Origin: Apium graveolens
Lineage: Eukaryota; Streptophyta; Magnoliopsida; Apiales; Apiaceae
Assembly (NCBI RefSeq): GCF_009905375.1
Contig: NW_027419822.1
Location: 1-64,000, forward strand
DNA length: 64,000 nt
Direction: 5' to 3'
Positions within the stretch are counted from its first letter, which is position 1, and each line of letters opens with the position of its first letter. The notes beneath the pieces are model-generated. The model worked only from the letters and a program-made list of their open reading frames with translations. It was not told where the DNA came from and did no database searches. Both the position numbers and the translations under genes were made by a program. Shown piece after piece: positions 1 through 10,308 of the stretch.

Positions 1-283
1 CATTTTAGTACATGCACAATACATTTAAGTTATAGTTGAAACCATGTGTGCGTTATGTTTTACATAAGTGACACTTGAAGGCTTTTCAGATGTGCCATTT
101 AGACACTTCTCCTTCTCAATGTTATTTTGATCATTTGCCACATAATAATAAAGGAGAAGGAATGTAGACTTTGCGATCTTGTTGCTTAATTAGATTTCTT
201 GATATATGAAGGCTTGCCGAAGTGAAATTTACAGTATTTAGCTCGTCCTCTTTTGTTTCTGCTAAATTCATATGGTTTTACAG

Positions 284-386
284 TGAAGTGAGGATAGAAG
301 GTTTGGAAACATTGGATTATCTAGACAACCTGTCTGATCGAAAATGCTTCACTGAACAAGGAGATGCAATTACTTTTGAATCTGAG
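284..386 (+). pseudogene. Exon-like block of unknown gene
   Basis: A 103-bp stretch between a good acceptor (TTTTACAG) and a donor (GAG|GTATAG). It is open in one frame for 34 codons, reading EVRIEGLETLDYLDNLSD and onward, rich in acidic residues. The same block is intact at 23585-23687 and 55002-55104. I do not recognise the family. It may be an internal exon of the gene whose other blocks lie at 21967-22820 of the preceding unit. Confidence 0.4.
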
Positions 387-539
387 GTATAGTCTTATGT
401 GTGGTTCCCTAGTACTTAGTTTTTTACTTCAATAGTGCACAATAAATGAGCATAGCTGTCATCATCTCCCGTTTAGCGACACTCTTCTTCGAATTAAGGG
501 ATGTAAAAACTTAATTATGAACTAAGATTAGTGGAGGAG

Positions 540-2800
540 AATATGTGCAGTAAACCTCCTCATAAAACGTATATCAATTTTAGATATATAGAAGGGAGGA
601 ATATGAAATTTCCGGACTCTATTCACTTATACAATCTTGATTATCTATGTGTGTGTGTATACTGTGTGTATACATATGATTGTGGCACAGTTAGACCATT
701 TGACTGAATTATTTTACTATCTTTAAGTTTGTTCTGTGATTTTTTTTAATTTTATTATCGAACTGCTACTTCTACTTCATAAATTTCTGAAATACTAATG
801 AAGAAAATGCTCCATGAATCCCCTCCCCCGTTGACATATAGTTTCCAGGTAATTATCCATTCTTTTTAAATTAATGCAAGATTTGTAATATTTGTTGTTA
901 TTTTTTTAGATATTATTATGCTATTATTATTTTTATTATGAATATCATGCAACTAAAATCAATAGATTTTTTGCAAAAAAAAATAGATAAGTCCCACTAG
1001 AATTGAAATACTACCCAACATAATACCTATGTGATCAGTGCAACCATATTGAGAGGTTAAGAAACACATAAATCACATTTGGTTGATGCAAAAGTAGTTA
1101 ATTTTTACCTTTTAAGTATTCACATTTGGAGTTATAAATCTCATATGGATACTCTGAATACCATATTTATCATTTTGTCATTTGTACCTTTGAGGTATCA
1201 ATTTTTTTGGGTACGTATTCCAAATTACTCCATTGGAGACCGGTCACAACTCATTCTGAATGGTTTACATAGTTAATGTTTGTTAGATCTTTTACCGACA
1301 ATATTAAATCATACATATTTTACTTATTCATTGAAGTGGTGTGCATGACTGTAACATGAGAAGGTCTAGTAATAAGTTCCTTAAGGTTAATATTATTGAT
1401 CTTGTTATATACTTGTTTCTTATAATTTTCTGAACCAGTGTCCTGGTTTTCAGCGTTGCTTGAGGAAGCTGTTGCAGGCCATCTAAAGCCATAGCATCTG
1501 ACCGTGATTGGCTCAGATGAAGCCTCAAAATATTATTCCTGCGGATTCTTCTTCAATGTCCATCCAATTATTTAGAGCAGCTGCAACCTACTAGATGCGG
1601 TAATGCCCAGAAACATGGGTGCAGAAAGTAAAAGGTGCAGATAATACTTTAGTCTCTTCATTTTTTTCAAAGTCCCCGTTTATTATCTTTTTGCGTATAT
1701 AGTTGATAAATACTTGGTATTCCTTCCTTTCCTCTGCGGTAATTGTTCGTATTCCCAATTGAATACCGCTTTGGAGATTGTTCAGATTCCAAATTGGCAT
1801 AGAATTTGTAGATATATAAAGTCTTACTTTTTCACAACTGTTGAAAGAATTTACTTTACTGGATATGTGAGGTCTTCTGTTGTAGCCAAAGAAATATTAA
1901 ATGTGTACAGGCTCCTTCATTTTCCTAGTCCAGATACCATGACTAAAGTTCATTTAATTTTATCTGAACAACAGATAGTAAGATTGCAGTTTTCCAGTGT
2001 ACTGGGCCTAGTTCTCACTTTCTTCCATTGTAAAAGGTTAACGTTCCCATTGGGTACAAAACTGGTCTCATAAGTTTCTGTAGCAAAACTTATGTTATTC
2101 CATGTGACCACATATTCTCATAAGCCTTAACTTCTTTTTTCTCTTAACTTCTTATAGCAGATATAGACGCTATTCTATCCCCTGATAATGGCCGTACAGT
2201 ATTTTCAGAGTAAACTTTCTTGTCGAATATGGACTTAGAGAGTATTTGTTTAATATGAAATTAAACTAATAGCGCCATAAATTAAATAGGGATTAATGCC
2301 TGGCTTAAAGAAAAAAGTGCTTATCCATGATATATGTCCAAACTGCATATGTATATGCATATTAAATGAACACAAGTATGTTAAACGTAATAAAAGGGAG
2401 CAAGGTCGTCTTTCATTTCGCTTGGTTATAGATTACTTGTATTGCCATATTAGTTTTAGTTGGTCTCTGTGATGAGGGAAGATAAAGTGAAAACTCATTT
2501 GATGAAGTATTGGATCATATATACACCACCTGATTATAGCATGTGCTTGATTATAATGATCTTTTCTTTTTTACTACAGAGTGGTATAATCCCTATTTTT
2601 TGTGGGGAATGTTTCGACGTTGTCATGGAAAGCTTAGAAGTGCAATCGAAGGAAAGGTAGTTGAAGACGTGAATATTGACGATGATGTCGACATACTAGG
2701 CGGGGGACTTTTGGGACCGGTTTATGTATTATTCCAAAGCAGTCATCAATTCTAATTCTGCTAGAATTCTTAGAGATTGAACTAAATATTATTTTGCGGA
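540..2800 (+). repeat. Module alpha (decayed paralogue of module beta)
   Basis: Carries, in the same order as beta, diverged versions of several blocks: the NNEES-type exon (near 820-848), the stretch matching 11490-11540 (near 1000-1055), the EEAVAGHL exon (near 1460-1492), the block at 1560-1790 matching 11670-11900, the exon matching 12154-12206 (near 2163-2213), a relic of the retroelement remnant (near 2300) and the last exon (2580-2755). Small open frames here (such as 1079-1276 and 1714-2073) do not resemble known proteins. Copies lie at about 23841-26110 and 55250-57530. Confidence 0.7.
2580..2755 (+). pseudogene. Exon-like block, acidic tail, unknown family
   Basis: Follows an acceptor (TTACTACAG). 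Open to a stop at 2753-2755, reading EWYNPYFLWGMFRRCHGKL, then an acidic run around VEDVNIDDDVD. Diverged homologues follow the same acceptor in beta (about 13511-13620, 36480-36620 and 44933-45040). A second frame is also open, so the coding frame is uncertain. Same-unit copies start near 25890 and 57307; in R3 a small indel breaks the frame. Confidence 0.35.
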
Positions 2801-3590
2801 TTCGTAGAGATTTTGACATAGACGATATTCCTTCTGAACCTACGTCAAATTCCAATTCTGCTGAAGTTCGTAGAATTTATTCTTACATGAACGGCGTTTT
2901 ACCTGACCAAGTAAAAGTCTTCAACTCACTAATCAACAATCCTATTGACAATTAAAAGTCAAGAAAGTTAACAAGATTTAAAAACCCAACCTGCAGTCAG
3001 ATTATGTACCTTGTTCAAGTATAATGTTTTCTTTCACATTCCTAAAGTACAAATTGCTTCTCATAATGTAAAGATAATAATAACACCAAGTATATTTGTT
3101 GTTAGCCCTATATGGTACATGCGTAGAAAAATGTCTAAAATGGCACGCATGTAAAAACAGCCCAAAATAGTATGTAGAAACGCAGAAAATGGTAATGTTT
3201 AGCTAAAACACTAAATTGCTTAGCGTGTTGGTTGTTATTAATACTATTTTTTTCCTTTTTTTGTCCATGACGCTAGATGAACTTGTGTTGAGGTTTTTAA
3301 TTTTTTTTTGTTATGCTAAACATTACTTAAGTTAGATCGCTTTAAGTAACGCTTTCCCCAATTTTTTCTAATTGGATTGTTGTGCATTTTACTAAGTTTT
3401 ATATTTTTAAAATTTTAACGGGGCATTTTGAACCCTACAAAATTAAAAACTGCTAAATTAGATATTAGAATTTTAATTGGAGTTTGATTTCTAAAATCCT
3501 GAATTCAATATCAATGTACCAATTATTAATTTATTATTTTAATATTTCAAAAATCTAAATGGAAGTTGTTGAACTTTAGGAGCCCGTAAG
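2760..3590. other. AT-rich spacer, no gene seen
   Basis: Homopolymer-rich DNA with no long open frame and no recognisable motif. Collinear in R2 (26070-26890) and R3 (57485-58300), where differences are mostly homopolymer lengths. Confidence 0.6.
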
Positions 3591-3650
3591 GTTTATCTAG
3601 TGCGCACCCGATGGGTAGCGGCCGCCGGTTACCTACGTTAAAAAAAATTG
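3590..3650 (+). repeat. GC-rich patch resembling the tail of a plant SINE
   Basis: An abrupt GC-rich island in AT-rich DNA: AAGGTTTATCTAGTGCGCAC, then a segment with GGGTAGCGGCCGC and CCGGTTACC, closed by a run of eight A. The layout recalls the conserved 3' part of some tRNA-derived plant SINEs, but a full A box and B box are not evident, so the assignment rests on memory of the motif. Copies lie at about 26890-26950 and 58308-58370. Confidence 0.35.
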
Positions 3651-4680
3651 TTCAAGATTGTTAAATTAGCTGTCATTTATTAAAAAAAATTGGATATTCA
3701 ATTAGTTTATTAATTAAAATCCAAAAAAAATTATAATAATAATTAAAACTGAATAAATACGTATCAAGATAAATCAAATCATAGTCTTTTTGAACAAAAC
3801 TACGATCGTTGATCGGATCTTTCACTGTTGTATATTTCTCGCTCGCATTGTTGACATATACATCATTTTATAAAGACAATCCAACAATCTGTTGAAATTG
3901 TGAGAACACAGAAATTTGACGTGTCGAAACGCATTCGAACAATTAATAATAGTCGTAATCTGATAGGACCCCTATCAATGAACCAATATACGAAATTTTG
4001 TAGATGTACGATTCCAGAGAACAAAACAAACAAACTAAACTCTCACAATGAGAGAGAACAAAACACAATATATAGTTAAGAAAACCTATACATAGAACTA
4101 AAACTCTTAATGAAGAGATAGATTTATTTGAAGTAAATAAAAATTAGGAAAAATTATCAAAACAGTGTTTATCATTAACCAATCGAAAAAATAAGAATTA
4201 AGATTTTGCGAAAGAGAGAGATAGGAGGGCAACTAGTTTTTAAATATTTCTAATATCCAAAGTGAATTATTGAACCTAAAAAATTTATTAAATAAGGATA
4301 CACCCCTAAGTTTATAAATATTAATTTAAAAATGACTATTGAAAAAATAATATTAAATGATATTTACAGCCGAAAAATAGCACACAATAAGAAATTTAAA
4401 ATAATAATTATAATAATTTATATACTACGTGTAATTTTATAATACAAAATTAAGTTAGCAATTAAAAAATATAAAAAAAATATTAAATGTTTTATTATTT
4501 AAATTATTTAAAATTATAACCTTAAAAATATTTAAAATTACTCATATAAATTGCAACAATCAACCAAACATGATATTAATATACTATCAATATCAATTAT
4601 AGCAATCAACTAAACATACGTCATATGATATTAGTTTCATATATCGTTAACCCAATACCACCTTCCAAACCCTTGTCATT
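3650..4680. other. AT-rich 5' flank of the Harbinger element
   Basis: Very AT-rich, without credible open frames. It probably holds the 5' untranslated and terminal part of the Harbinger element, but I could not identify a terminal inverted repeat that pairs with the region after the Helitron (about 9204-9350). Confidence 0.45.
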
Positions 4681-4689
4681 CCCCTAACA

Positions 4690-5442
4690 AGTGAAATGAC
4701 CTCCTGAAGATAAACTCTTAATTAGCGCATGGTTGAATGTGTCGATTGATCCCTTGATCGGGGCGAATAAAAAGGTGAATTTTGGGATCAAATTTGTAAC
4801 TATTGTGAATAAAGTAATCACGGTATTATCAAAAGAGGGGTAATATCTATCAAAAAAAGGTGGCAACGAATAAATGAAGGGGCTTAGCAATATAGAACAT
4901 GTTATAAGGAAGCTGTCTCAAAAATGGGGAGTGGTACAAATTTGGACAACATAATTGCGGTAGCTCATGGTTTCCATAAAACTAAATACAATAAGAAGTT
5001 TAATTTTGACAAGCATTGGAATGATCTAAAGAGACATCCTAAATGGAGACAGCCTAAAGAGACAAATAATGGAAGTGCAAAGAGAACTAAATTTAGTGAT
5101 TTTGGGAACTACTCATCATTGATGAATGAAACACCAACAGATGAGAATGTTGTTGAATCACCGGTTCGTCCTAAAGGTACAAAAGCAGCTAAGAGGGAGG
5201 GGAAAAAAAGGCAGAGTTTAATGATCTTAAAAAAAAGATTATGAAGAAATAAAAGCTAGTTTATGCAGGAGATTAGATCTAATGGCAGAGTTCAATGAAC
5301 TTAAGAAAAAGAGGAGGCTAGGAAAGAGAATGAATCAGATATGCAACTTCTTACGCTTGATACTAGTATAATGAAAGAGGCTCAACGAGAGATTTATGCC
5401 AAAATTATTGAGGAAGTCAAATCAAGACGCAGGTGGAACTAG
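4690..5442 (+). pseudogene. Harbinger ORF1, SANT/Myb-like with NAM-associated region (degenerate)
   Basis: Read across frames, the N-terminal part (4690-4890) shows a trihelix/SANT-like pattern, with GEFWDQICNYCE and later ISIKKRWQRINEG, interrupted by several in-frame stops. The middle part (4924-5244) is open and reads KKFNFDKHWNDLKRHPKWRQ, then ESPVRPKGTKAAKREGKKRQ, which is typical of the NAM-associated C-terminal domain. The end (about 5310-5442) continues in another frame with MAEFNELKKK and IYAKIIEEVKSRRRWN before the stop. In intact elements this protein binds transposon ends and recruits the transposase. Here it cannot be made in full. Confidence 0.75.
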
Positions 5443-5449
5443 CCATTGG

Positions 5450-5690
5450 AATCTAGTTGCTTGTTTATTTTTATTTGGAATTAGTTGTTGGAAACTAGTT
5501 GTTCGTTTGATTCTGTTTGGAATAAGTTCTTGGAAGTTAGTTTTTGTTTGTTTCTATTTGGAACTAGCCGTTGTAATTTAGTTCTTGTTTATTTTTAGTT
5601 AAACTAGCCGTTTTCTTTTATTATTTGTATCTCCTATAAAACATGTATGTTCTTTGTGATAGTCTGCAACTCATTTTTTTCATTCACAGT
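5450..5690 (+). other. Spacer between ORF1 and transposase with a short internal repeat
   Basis: T-rich DNA in which a GGAAYTAGTTGTTG-like phrase recurs about five times (5440-5600), giving the open but meaningless frame at 5396-5581. It is preserved in all four Harbinger copies, so it belongs to the transposon and probably represents intron or 5' untranslated sequence of the transposase gene. Confidence 0.45.
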
Positions 5691-5714
5691 GCAATCAAAA
5701 TATATACTACGGAT

Positions 5715-6923
5715 GAGAACTCTGATTGTCTAAAGAATTTATTGAAGAAGGCTCGTCAACCACGACTAAACCAGTGATATGCAAAGACCGTGAAGCGGGT
5801 CATGAACGATTGGAGAGAGATTATTTTGCTCAAAATCCAGTATACCCTCTAGATACATTCCGACGACGGTTTCGAATGGGAAGACACGTGGTCCTTCGAA
5901 TTGTGGATGCTCTTTCAAATTTTGATCCATATTTTCAGCAGAAGGTTGATGCATTGGAAAGAAAGGGCCTATCACCTTTACAAAATTCACGGCGGCCATA
6001 CGCATGTTGGCATATGGAATTGGAACGGATGCAGTTGATGATTATGTGTGCATTGGTACGTCCACTGCAATTGAATGCTTGAAAAAATTTGTTACCAATA
6101 TTATTTTAATTTTTGAGAGTGAATATTTGCGAAAGCCAAACTCAAATGATGTACAACGTCTCATAAAAATGGGAAAGGCTCGCGGTTTTCCCGGAATGAT
6201 GGGGAGTATTGACTACATGCATTTGCAGTGGAAAAATTGCCCTAAAGCATGGAAAGGGATGTTCATGAGGGGTCATAAAGGAGTTCCAACAATATTGCTT
6301 AATGTTGTTGCCTCATCGGACCTATGGATATGACATGCATTTTTCGGAGTTGCTGGTTCTAATAACGACATGAATGTGTTAGACCGATAATCGATATTTG
6401 ATGATGTACTAGAAGGTCGTGCTCCTGAGGTAAATTACAATATTAATGGTAACAACTATAACATGGGGTACTATCTAACAGATGGAATCTATCCTGAATG
6501 GGCTACGTTCGTGAAACAATTCCACGTCCACAGGGTGAAAAGAAAATTGTTCTCCAAATATCAAGAAGGTCATCGAAAAAACGTAGAAATGACATTTGGC
6601 GTGTTGCAATCTCAATTTGCAATTGTACATGATCCAACACAATTTTGGGATAAAGAAGATCTCGCTAAAATAATGAGAGCGTGTATTATACTAATAATAT
6701 GATCGTTGAGGATGAGAGAGACACATACGCCACTCCCTTTGGCGCTTTACTATCTTACGATGATGCAACATATGGCTTACCGCCTCCAAACTTAGGCGAA
6801 GAATCTTTAGCCTCTAATGAAATGTATATCGGAAGGACTATCCAACTTTGTGACAGGCAGAAACATCGTCAACTACAATTCGATCTGGTTGAGCATATCA
6901 CAATGTTCCATAATAATGATTAA
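5715..6923 (+). pseudogene. PIF/Harbinger DDE transposase, copy 1 (broken)
   Basis: Clear match to plant Harbinger (HARBI1-like) transposases. In order: GHERLERDYFAQNPVYPLDT, FRRRFRMGRH, GFPGMMGSIDYMH (first catalytic Asp), NCPKAWKGMF, VVASSDLWI (second Asp), [32 protein letters not shown] (catalytic Glu) and IVEDERDTYATP. Breaks: a frameshift near 5983 after GLSPLQ, TGA at 6331-6333 replacing the Trp after LWI, TAA near 6388, a frameshift after FVK near 6515, a 2-base loss near 6541 and a 2-base loss near 6692. The first four are shared with other copies. The last two are private to this one. Confidence 0.85.
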
Positions 6924-6936
6924 CTAGCTCTATAGC

Positions 6937-6951
6937 CCGTGCAATGCACGG
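6937..6951 (-). other. Helitron 3' terminal hairpin
   Basis: CCGTGC-AAT-GCACGG forms a perfect six-base-pair stem with a three-base loop (seven pairs are complementary). It lies nine bases before the terminal CTAG on the minus strand, the usual position of the Helitron replication-stop hairpin. Identical in all four copies. Confidence 0.75.
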
Positions 6952-7494
6952 ACATGCTCTATATTGGGCGAATCGATATTATTTTAGTTATTCTTGTTGA
7001 TAATATTTCATGTTGTCCCCCCTCCTAATGATGATGGATTTATTTTTGTATATGAGTAGATTTTTTTTTGATGACATTGGTGCAATAGTGTTTATCTACA
7101 ATTAACGTAGAGACTTGTAGTGACATTTCTTGTTTTTTACTGTTAAGGACGATCCATGAATTTTTTTTAGAAATTTTAGTAATTTTACATAATATAGTTG
7201 TTTGTTTACATAAGATTTTATTTTATAATTGTTATTTGAATTTTAGTATTCTTCAATTTTAATTTCCGACCTCAGTAACTCTTTCCCCTCTCTCAAAAAA
7301 TATTAATGAATCCACATCTCACGGCATACTAGGCGCTTTCGGGTTGTATTTTAATATGTAAACTTTACCAAGATTATTTATTTTAGTTAATATTATCGTT
7401 CATGTCATAATGACGCAGTAAAATACCAATATAAACCAACATCATATATTTTATGAATTATGAGGACCATAAGTTAAAGGTTTTTTTTACATAA

Positions 7495-7605
7495 ATTCAC
7501 ACATACATATACATATATATATGTGTGTATATATATATACATATATATATATATGTGTGTGTATTTATATATATATATGTATGTATATATATATATATAT
7601 GAAAG
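7495..7605. repeat. TA/CA/TG microsatellite
   Basis: Compound (TA)n, (CA)n and (TG)n tract inside the Helitron. Its length differs between copies: the R2a copy (about 30828-30953) is longer, while 39210-39318 and 62224-62328 have other lengths. Confidence 0.85.
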
Positions 7606-7996
7606 CCCATAATTTATTTATTTTTGTGTAAATACAAAAATATAATACTTAAAGTATGACATGGTTAGATAAATATATATTCACTTAGAGGTATAATGGT
7701 TCTGATCCACATAATCATATTTAATATATAAGTTTATCTAGTTCATTTGTTTGTAATATTTAATTCGCAAATGTTTATAATAGATCTAAATATTAGTGTT
7801 AATGTGATAAATATGGTATATGTCAGTCAACTGTGTTATTAAAGGTCACTGGTAGGCTGTGATAATATCATTAAAATTAATGACGAACAATAATATTTTG
7901 TACAAATAAAATTTATTATAATTTAAATGTACTACCACTTTTTATAAATAACATGATTTTGTACTCAAGTTTCTAATGTATTAATATTTATTTTGT

Positions 7997-8072
7997 TATA
8001 ATAATAATAATAATATTATTATATTATAATTATTATTAATATAATATAAATAATAATAATTATTATTATTAG
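7997..8072. repeat. AAT/ATT triplet microsatellite, self-complementary
   Basis: Runs of AAT and ATT that are partly palindromic and could fold into a long AT hairpin. Variable between copies (31357-31435, 39722-39805, 62730-62805); R2a and R2b have an expanded ATT tract. Confidence 0.8.
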
Positions 8073-8499
8073 AATTTTTAATATATATGTTTTATAAACC
8101 TGCTATTAAAATGAAATATTTTTTCTTTTTAATGAAATTTAAAATTATTACTATTAATATTAATATTTAATTTTACTTTATATTTAAAATTCACTTATTT
8201 ATATTATTAATTTGATAATTTATAATGTATGTATTCTCGTTTTTAGAATTTAACTTACGTTAAAAATAAGGACAATTTTTGTAGACAAAAAAATTTGAAT
8301 CATTAACTAAAAGGGAAATTTAAGGGAAATTTCATTTGAAGACGAGGGTTTTTAATTTTCGGAGCAAATAAAAAGGATAAGACAATACTACGCCATGCCA
8401 AATAGAAAAATAAACTGAGGGTAATATAATATTTTTTATTGTCTTGCTCTGATAATTAAGAACCTGCTCTGAAAATATAACATCTCTAACTAAATTATT

Positions 8500-8572
8500 A
8501 TATATATACATATATACGTACATACGTACATATGTTTGGATGTATGTATGTATACATGCGTGCATGTATTTC
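8500..8572. repeat. TACA/TGTA microsatellite
   Basis: Tetranucleotide-like ACATACGTACATACGTACAT followed by its inverted form. It creates spurious Tyr/His-rich open frames on the minus strand in each copy (for example 8332-8565). Confidence 0.8.
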
Positions 8573-8929
8573 TATAATAATTAGTTATAAATGAATATGT
8601 ATATTAAGTATGCAATTATTAATCTATATTAGTAAGTCATAACTTAGGTATTATATGATCCATGCATATATCTCTATAATAATTAGTTATAAATATATAT
8701 ATATATATTAAGTATGTAACAACTAATCGATATTAATAAGTTAATGATGTGATAACTTATGTATTATATGAATTCTTATGCAATGGTTATCATTTAAATT
8801 TTTTATACTAATTTTTTAATAGAGTATGTAAATTTTATGAAGAAATTATTTTTAATGACTTACATATTAATGATGTTTTAATTGAGGTAATAAAAATTAC
8901 ATGAATGAATCTGTATTAATTATATAATA

Positions 8930-9170
8930 ATGAATGAGTATTAATGATTAAAACAAATAATGTTTGGATATTAATTAATGTATTTATGATTAAATAATAA
9001 ATGAGTATTAATGGCTAAAACAAATATTGAATGGATATTAACTATTATATTCATGATTAAATTTGCTCATTAATTACCGTATCTATGATTAAATAATGAA
9101 TGAACATTAATGGTTAAAACAAATATTATATGAACATTAATTATTATATTTATGATTAAATTTGCTCAGC
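8930..9170. repeat. Minisatellite in the 5' part of the Helitron
   Basis: About three imperfect units of roughly 70-100 bp, each holding GAATGAGTATTAATG, TTAAAACAAATA and TTATGATTAAA phrases. Copies at about 40630-40890 and 63655-63890 keep the same number of units. The R2a Helitron has lost this part. Confidence 0.7.
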
Positions 9171-9203
9171 GAACCCCTGTTGCTGTATTAGATATATAGT
9201 AGA

Positions 9204-9350
9204 TAGATTTGTTTCAGATGTAATATTTTAAATTGTCATGTTCTTGTAATATTTTATTTTTTAATTATGTAATGTATTTTAATAATAAGTAATATTTTTA
9301 TTTTTAATCTTATTAATATTTAATTTTTAAATTTTAAATTTTAAACACGT
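9204..9350. other. Probable 3' tail of the Harbinger element beyond the Helitron
   Basis: T/A-rich sequence (TTTGTTTCAGATGTAATATT and onward) of the kind that follows Harbinger transposase genes. If the Helitron is removed it joins directly to the transposase stop codon. The other side of the element, with its inverted repeat, could not be delimited. Confidence 0.4.
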
Positions 9351-9363
9351 TTAGTCGGAGTGG

Positions 9364-9530
9364 GTCACTTGATTTACCAAGCCCATGAAGAAGGAAATGG
9401 CAGTGGACTTGGGTCACTTGATTTACTAAAAGTTGGACTTGGGCTTTGAATAGGAGCCGGTTGACCACCTAATTTACCAAGCCTATGTTTTGCTTACTGG
9501 GCTTCAAAAATAAGGAAATGGCACTTGCTC
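9364..9530 (+). repeat. Short direct repeats upstream of the beta promoter
   Basis: GGTCACTTGATTTACCAAGC-like phrases and GACTTGGGC-like phrases recur here. Their number differs among copies: the R2b copy (41083-41160) lacks a segment, and R2a (32262-32350) has a short extra repeat of GTTGACCCCCTAA. This suggests slippage or unequal exchange in a promoter region. Confidence 0.6.
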
Positions 9531-9533
9531 GGC

Positions 9534-9558
9534 CTATATAATACGGCTTAGGGTTAGG
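9534..9558 (+). promoter_or_regulatory. TATA box and telo-box, module beta
   Basis: CTATATAATA (9534-9543) is followed by TTAGGGTTAGG (9548-9558), the reverse of the plant telo-box AAACCCTAA. Together they resemble promoters of plant housekeeping and translation genes. An ATG follows at 9596. The block is preserved at 32376 and 41196. Promoter activity is inferred. Confidence 0.5.
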
Positions 9559-9595
9559 ATTAGCACCCGTTTATTGTAATCAATTTCATGTAATC

Positions 9596-9694
9596 ATGGT
9601 TTTGGAGGTGAAATCGAGTTGCAGCCGATTGATTTCTTTTTCTACACGAAGCAGCCTCATCATATTCAATCTCTCAATCGCCCCTTTTTATTAA
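9596..9694 (+). CDS. Short ORF or first-exon candidate after the beta promoter
   Basis: The first ATG after the TATA box opens a 32-codon frame (MVLEVKSSCSRLISFSTRSS and onward), ending in TAA at 9692-9694. A donor-like AAG|GTGTCA follows at 9702. It may be the 5' end of the chimeric gene or simply 5' untranslated sequence. The R2a and R2b copies carry changes in the middle of it. No family is recognised. Confidence 0.25.
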   Translation: MVLEVKSSCSRLISFSTRSSLIIFNLSIAPFY

Positions 9695-9809
9695 TTATAA
9701 GGTGTCAATTTCAAGACTCAATTCACTTGTACAATCTTTTATGAGTATAATTTATGTGTTTTTTTAGTTTAATTCTTCATTTTTATTCGAATTTCTGAAT
9801 TACTTGTAG

Positions 9810-9864
9810 AAACAATGAAGAAAGTGCTCCACGAATCTCGTCCCCGTCCCCGTACAGTTTTCAG
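9810..9864 (+). pseudogene. Exon-like block E (NNEESAPR type), module beta
   Basis: Lies between an acceptor (TTACTTGTAG) and a donor (TTTTCAG|GTAATT). One frame reads NNEESAPRISSPSPYSFQ. The same exon with its upstream polypyrimidine tract recurs in gamma (15876-15919 and near 47280-47323) and, decayed, in alpha (near 820-848). In R2a it occurs twice (near 32650 and 32880). It looks like a 5' exon of the bZIP-containing gene; the family is not recognised. Confidence 0.4.
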
Positions 9865-10308
9865 GTAATTCTCCATCTTTTAAATACAACAAGTTGATCT
9901 AATTTTGTGTAATTGTGTGTGTGTGTAAAGTGTATGAAGAAGAAATCTAGAATGGATACGTTCAGTTCATTTTTGTGGTTGTTTTTTCTATTTAAATGGA
10001 CCCCGATCCGAAATTTCCAGCCTCAAACCCTTATAATTTGAAAATTTATTGTTAATACTTAACTTTATCCTAGGGCAACATTTACGGTTCATTTACAGTG
10101 AAATGATTATATCGTAAAGGATTAATATGGAAGATGCATTGTTAAGTGGTTGCAGAATAAATAAATTTGTTTTAATTTCTATTTATGAAGAAATATTCAC
10201 AAAAAATAGGCATGACTATGTAAATACGGTAGATTAAAACCGTGGTCTTTGAGAGGGCCTCACCAAGTCTGTTTCTAAAGTTTGTTTTCATGTATTCTAA
10301 TTGGCTAG

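Larger units (their letters stand above)
4680..6923 (+). mobile_element. PIF/Harbinger-type DNA transposon, copy H1 (dead)
   Basis: Has the two-gene organisation of plant PIF/Harbinger elements: a SANT/Myb-like DNA-binding ORF1 followed by a DDE transposase on the same strand. Both are broken by stops and frameshifts. The 3' end was split by a Helitron placed directly after the transposase stop codon; the rest of the 3' tail is probably about 9204-9350. Terminal repeats and target duplication were not resolved. Other copies are at about 28002-30243, 36759-38623 (5' truncated) and 59414-61645. Confidence 0.85.
6924..9203 (-). mobile_element. Non-autonomous Helitron, copy 1
   Basis: On the minus strand it begins TCTACTATATATC at 9203, preceded by A. 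It ends with the hairpin CCGTGCAATGCACGG (6937-6951), nine bases and CTAG (6924-6927), followed by T. This is the canonical Helitron pattern of A|TC...hairpin...CTRR|T with no target duplication. The 2.28-kb interior is AT-rich, holds microsatellites and a minisatellite, and has no Rep/helicase gene. It sits directly after the stop codon of the Harbinger transposase. Copies: 30244-about 32246 (truncated), 38624-40926 and 61646-63928. Confidence 0.78.

Noticed and set aside
1714..2073. 119-codon plus-strand ORF, identical in three units
   Set aside because: No family resemblance. It overlaps blocks that in module beta are interrupted, and its identity among units simply reflects recent duplication.
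4684..4890. Minus-strand ORF of 68 codons
   Set aside because: Antisense of the SANT/Myb-like N-terminal part of the Harbinger ORF1.
5396..5581. 61-codon ORF with repeated WKLV phrases, present in all four transposon copies
   Set aside because: Produced by a short internal DNA repeat between ORF1 and the transposase.
5766..6005. Minus-strand ORF conserved in three transposon copies
   Set aside because: Antisense shadow of the transposase reading frame.
6937..6951. Palindrome CCGTGCAATGCACGG as a CRISPR repeat or rho-independent terminator
   Set aside because: Single occurrence per unit and no spacer array. Its position next to CTAG fits a Helitron end.
8332..8565. Minus-strand ORF rich in His, Thr and Tyr, repeated in each unit
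   Set aside because: It is the translation of the TACA/TGTA microsatellite and AT-rich flank inside the Helitron, not a gene.
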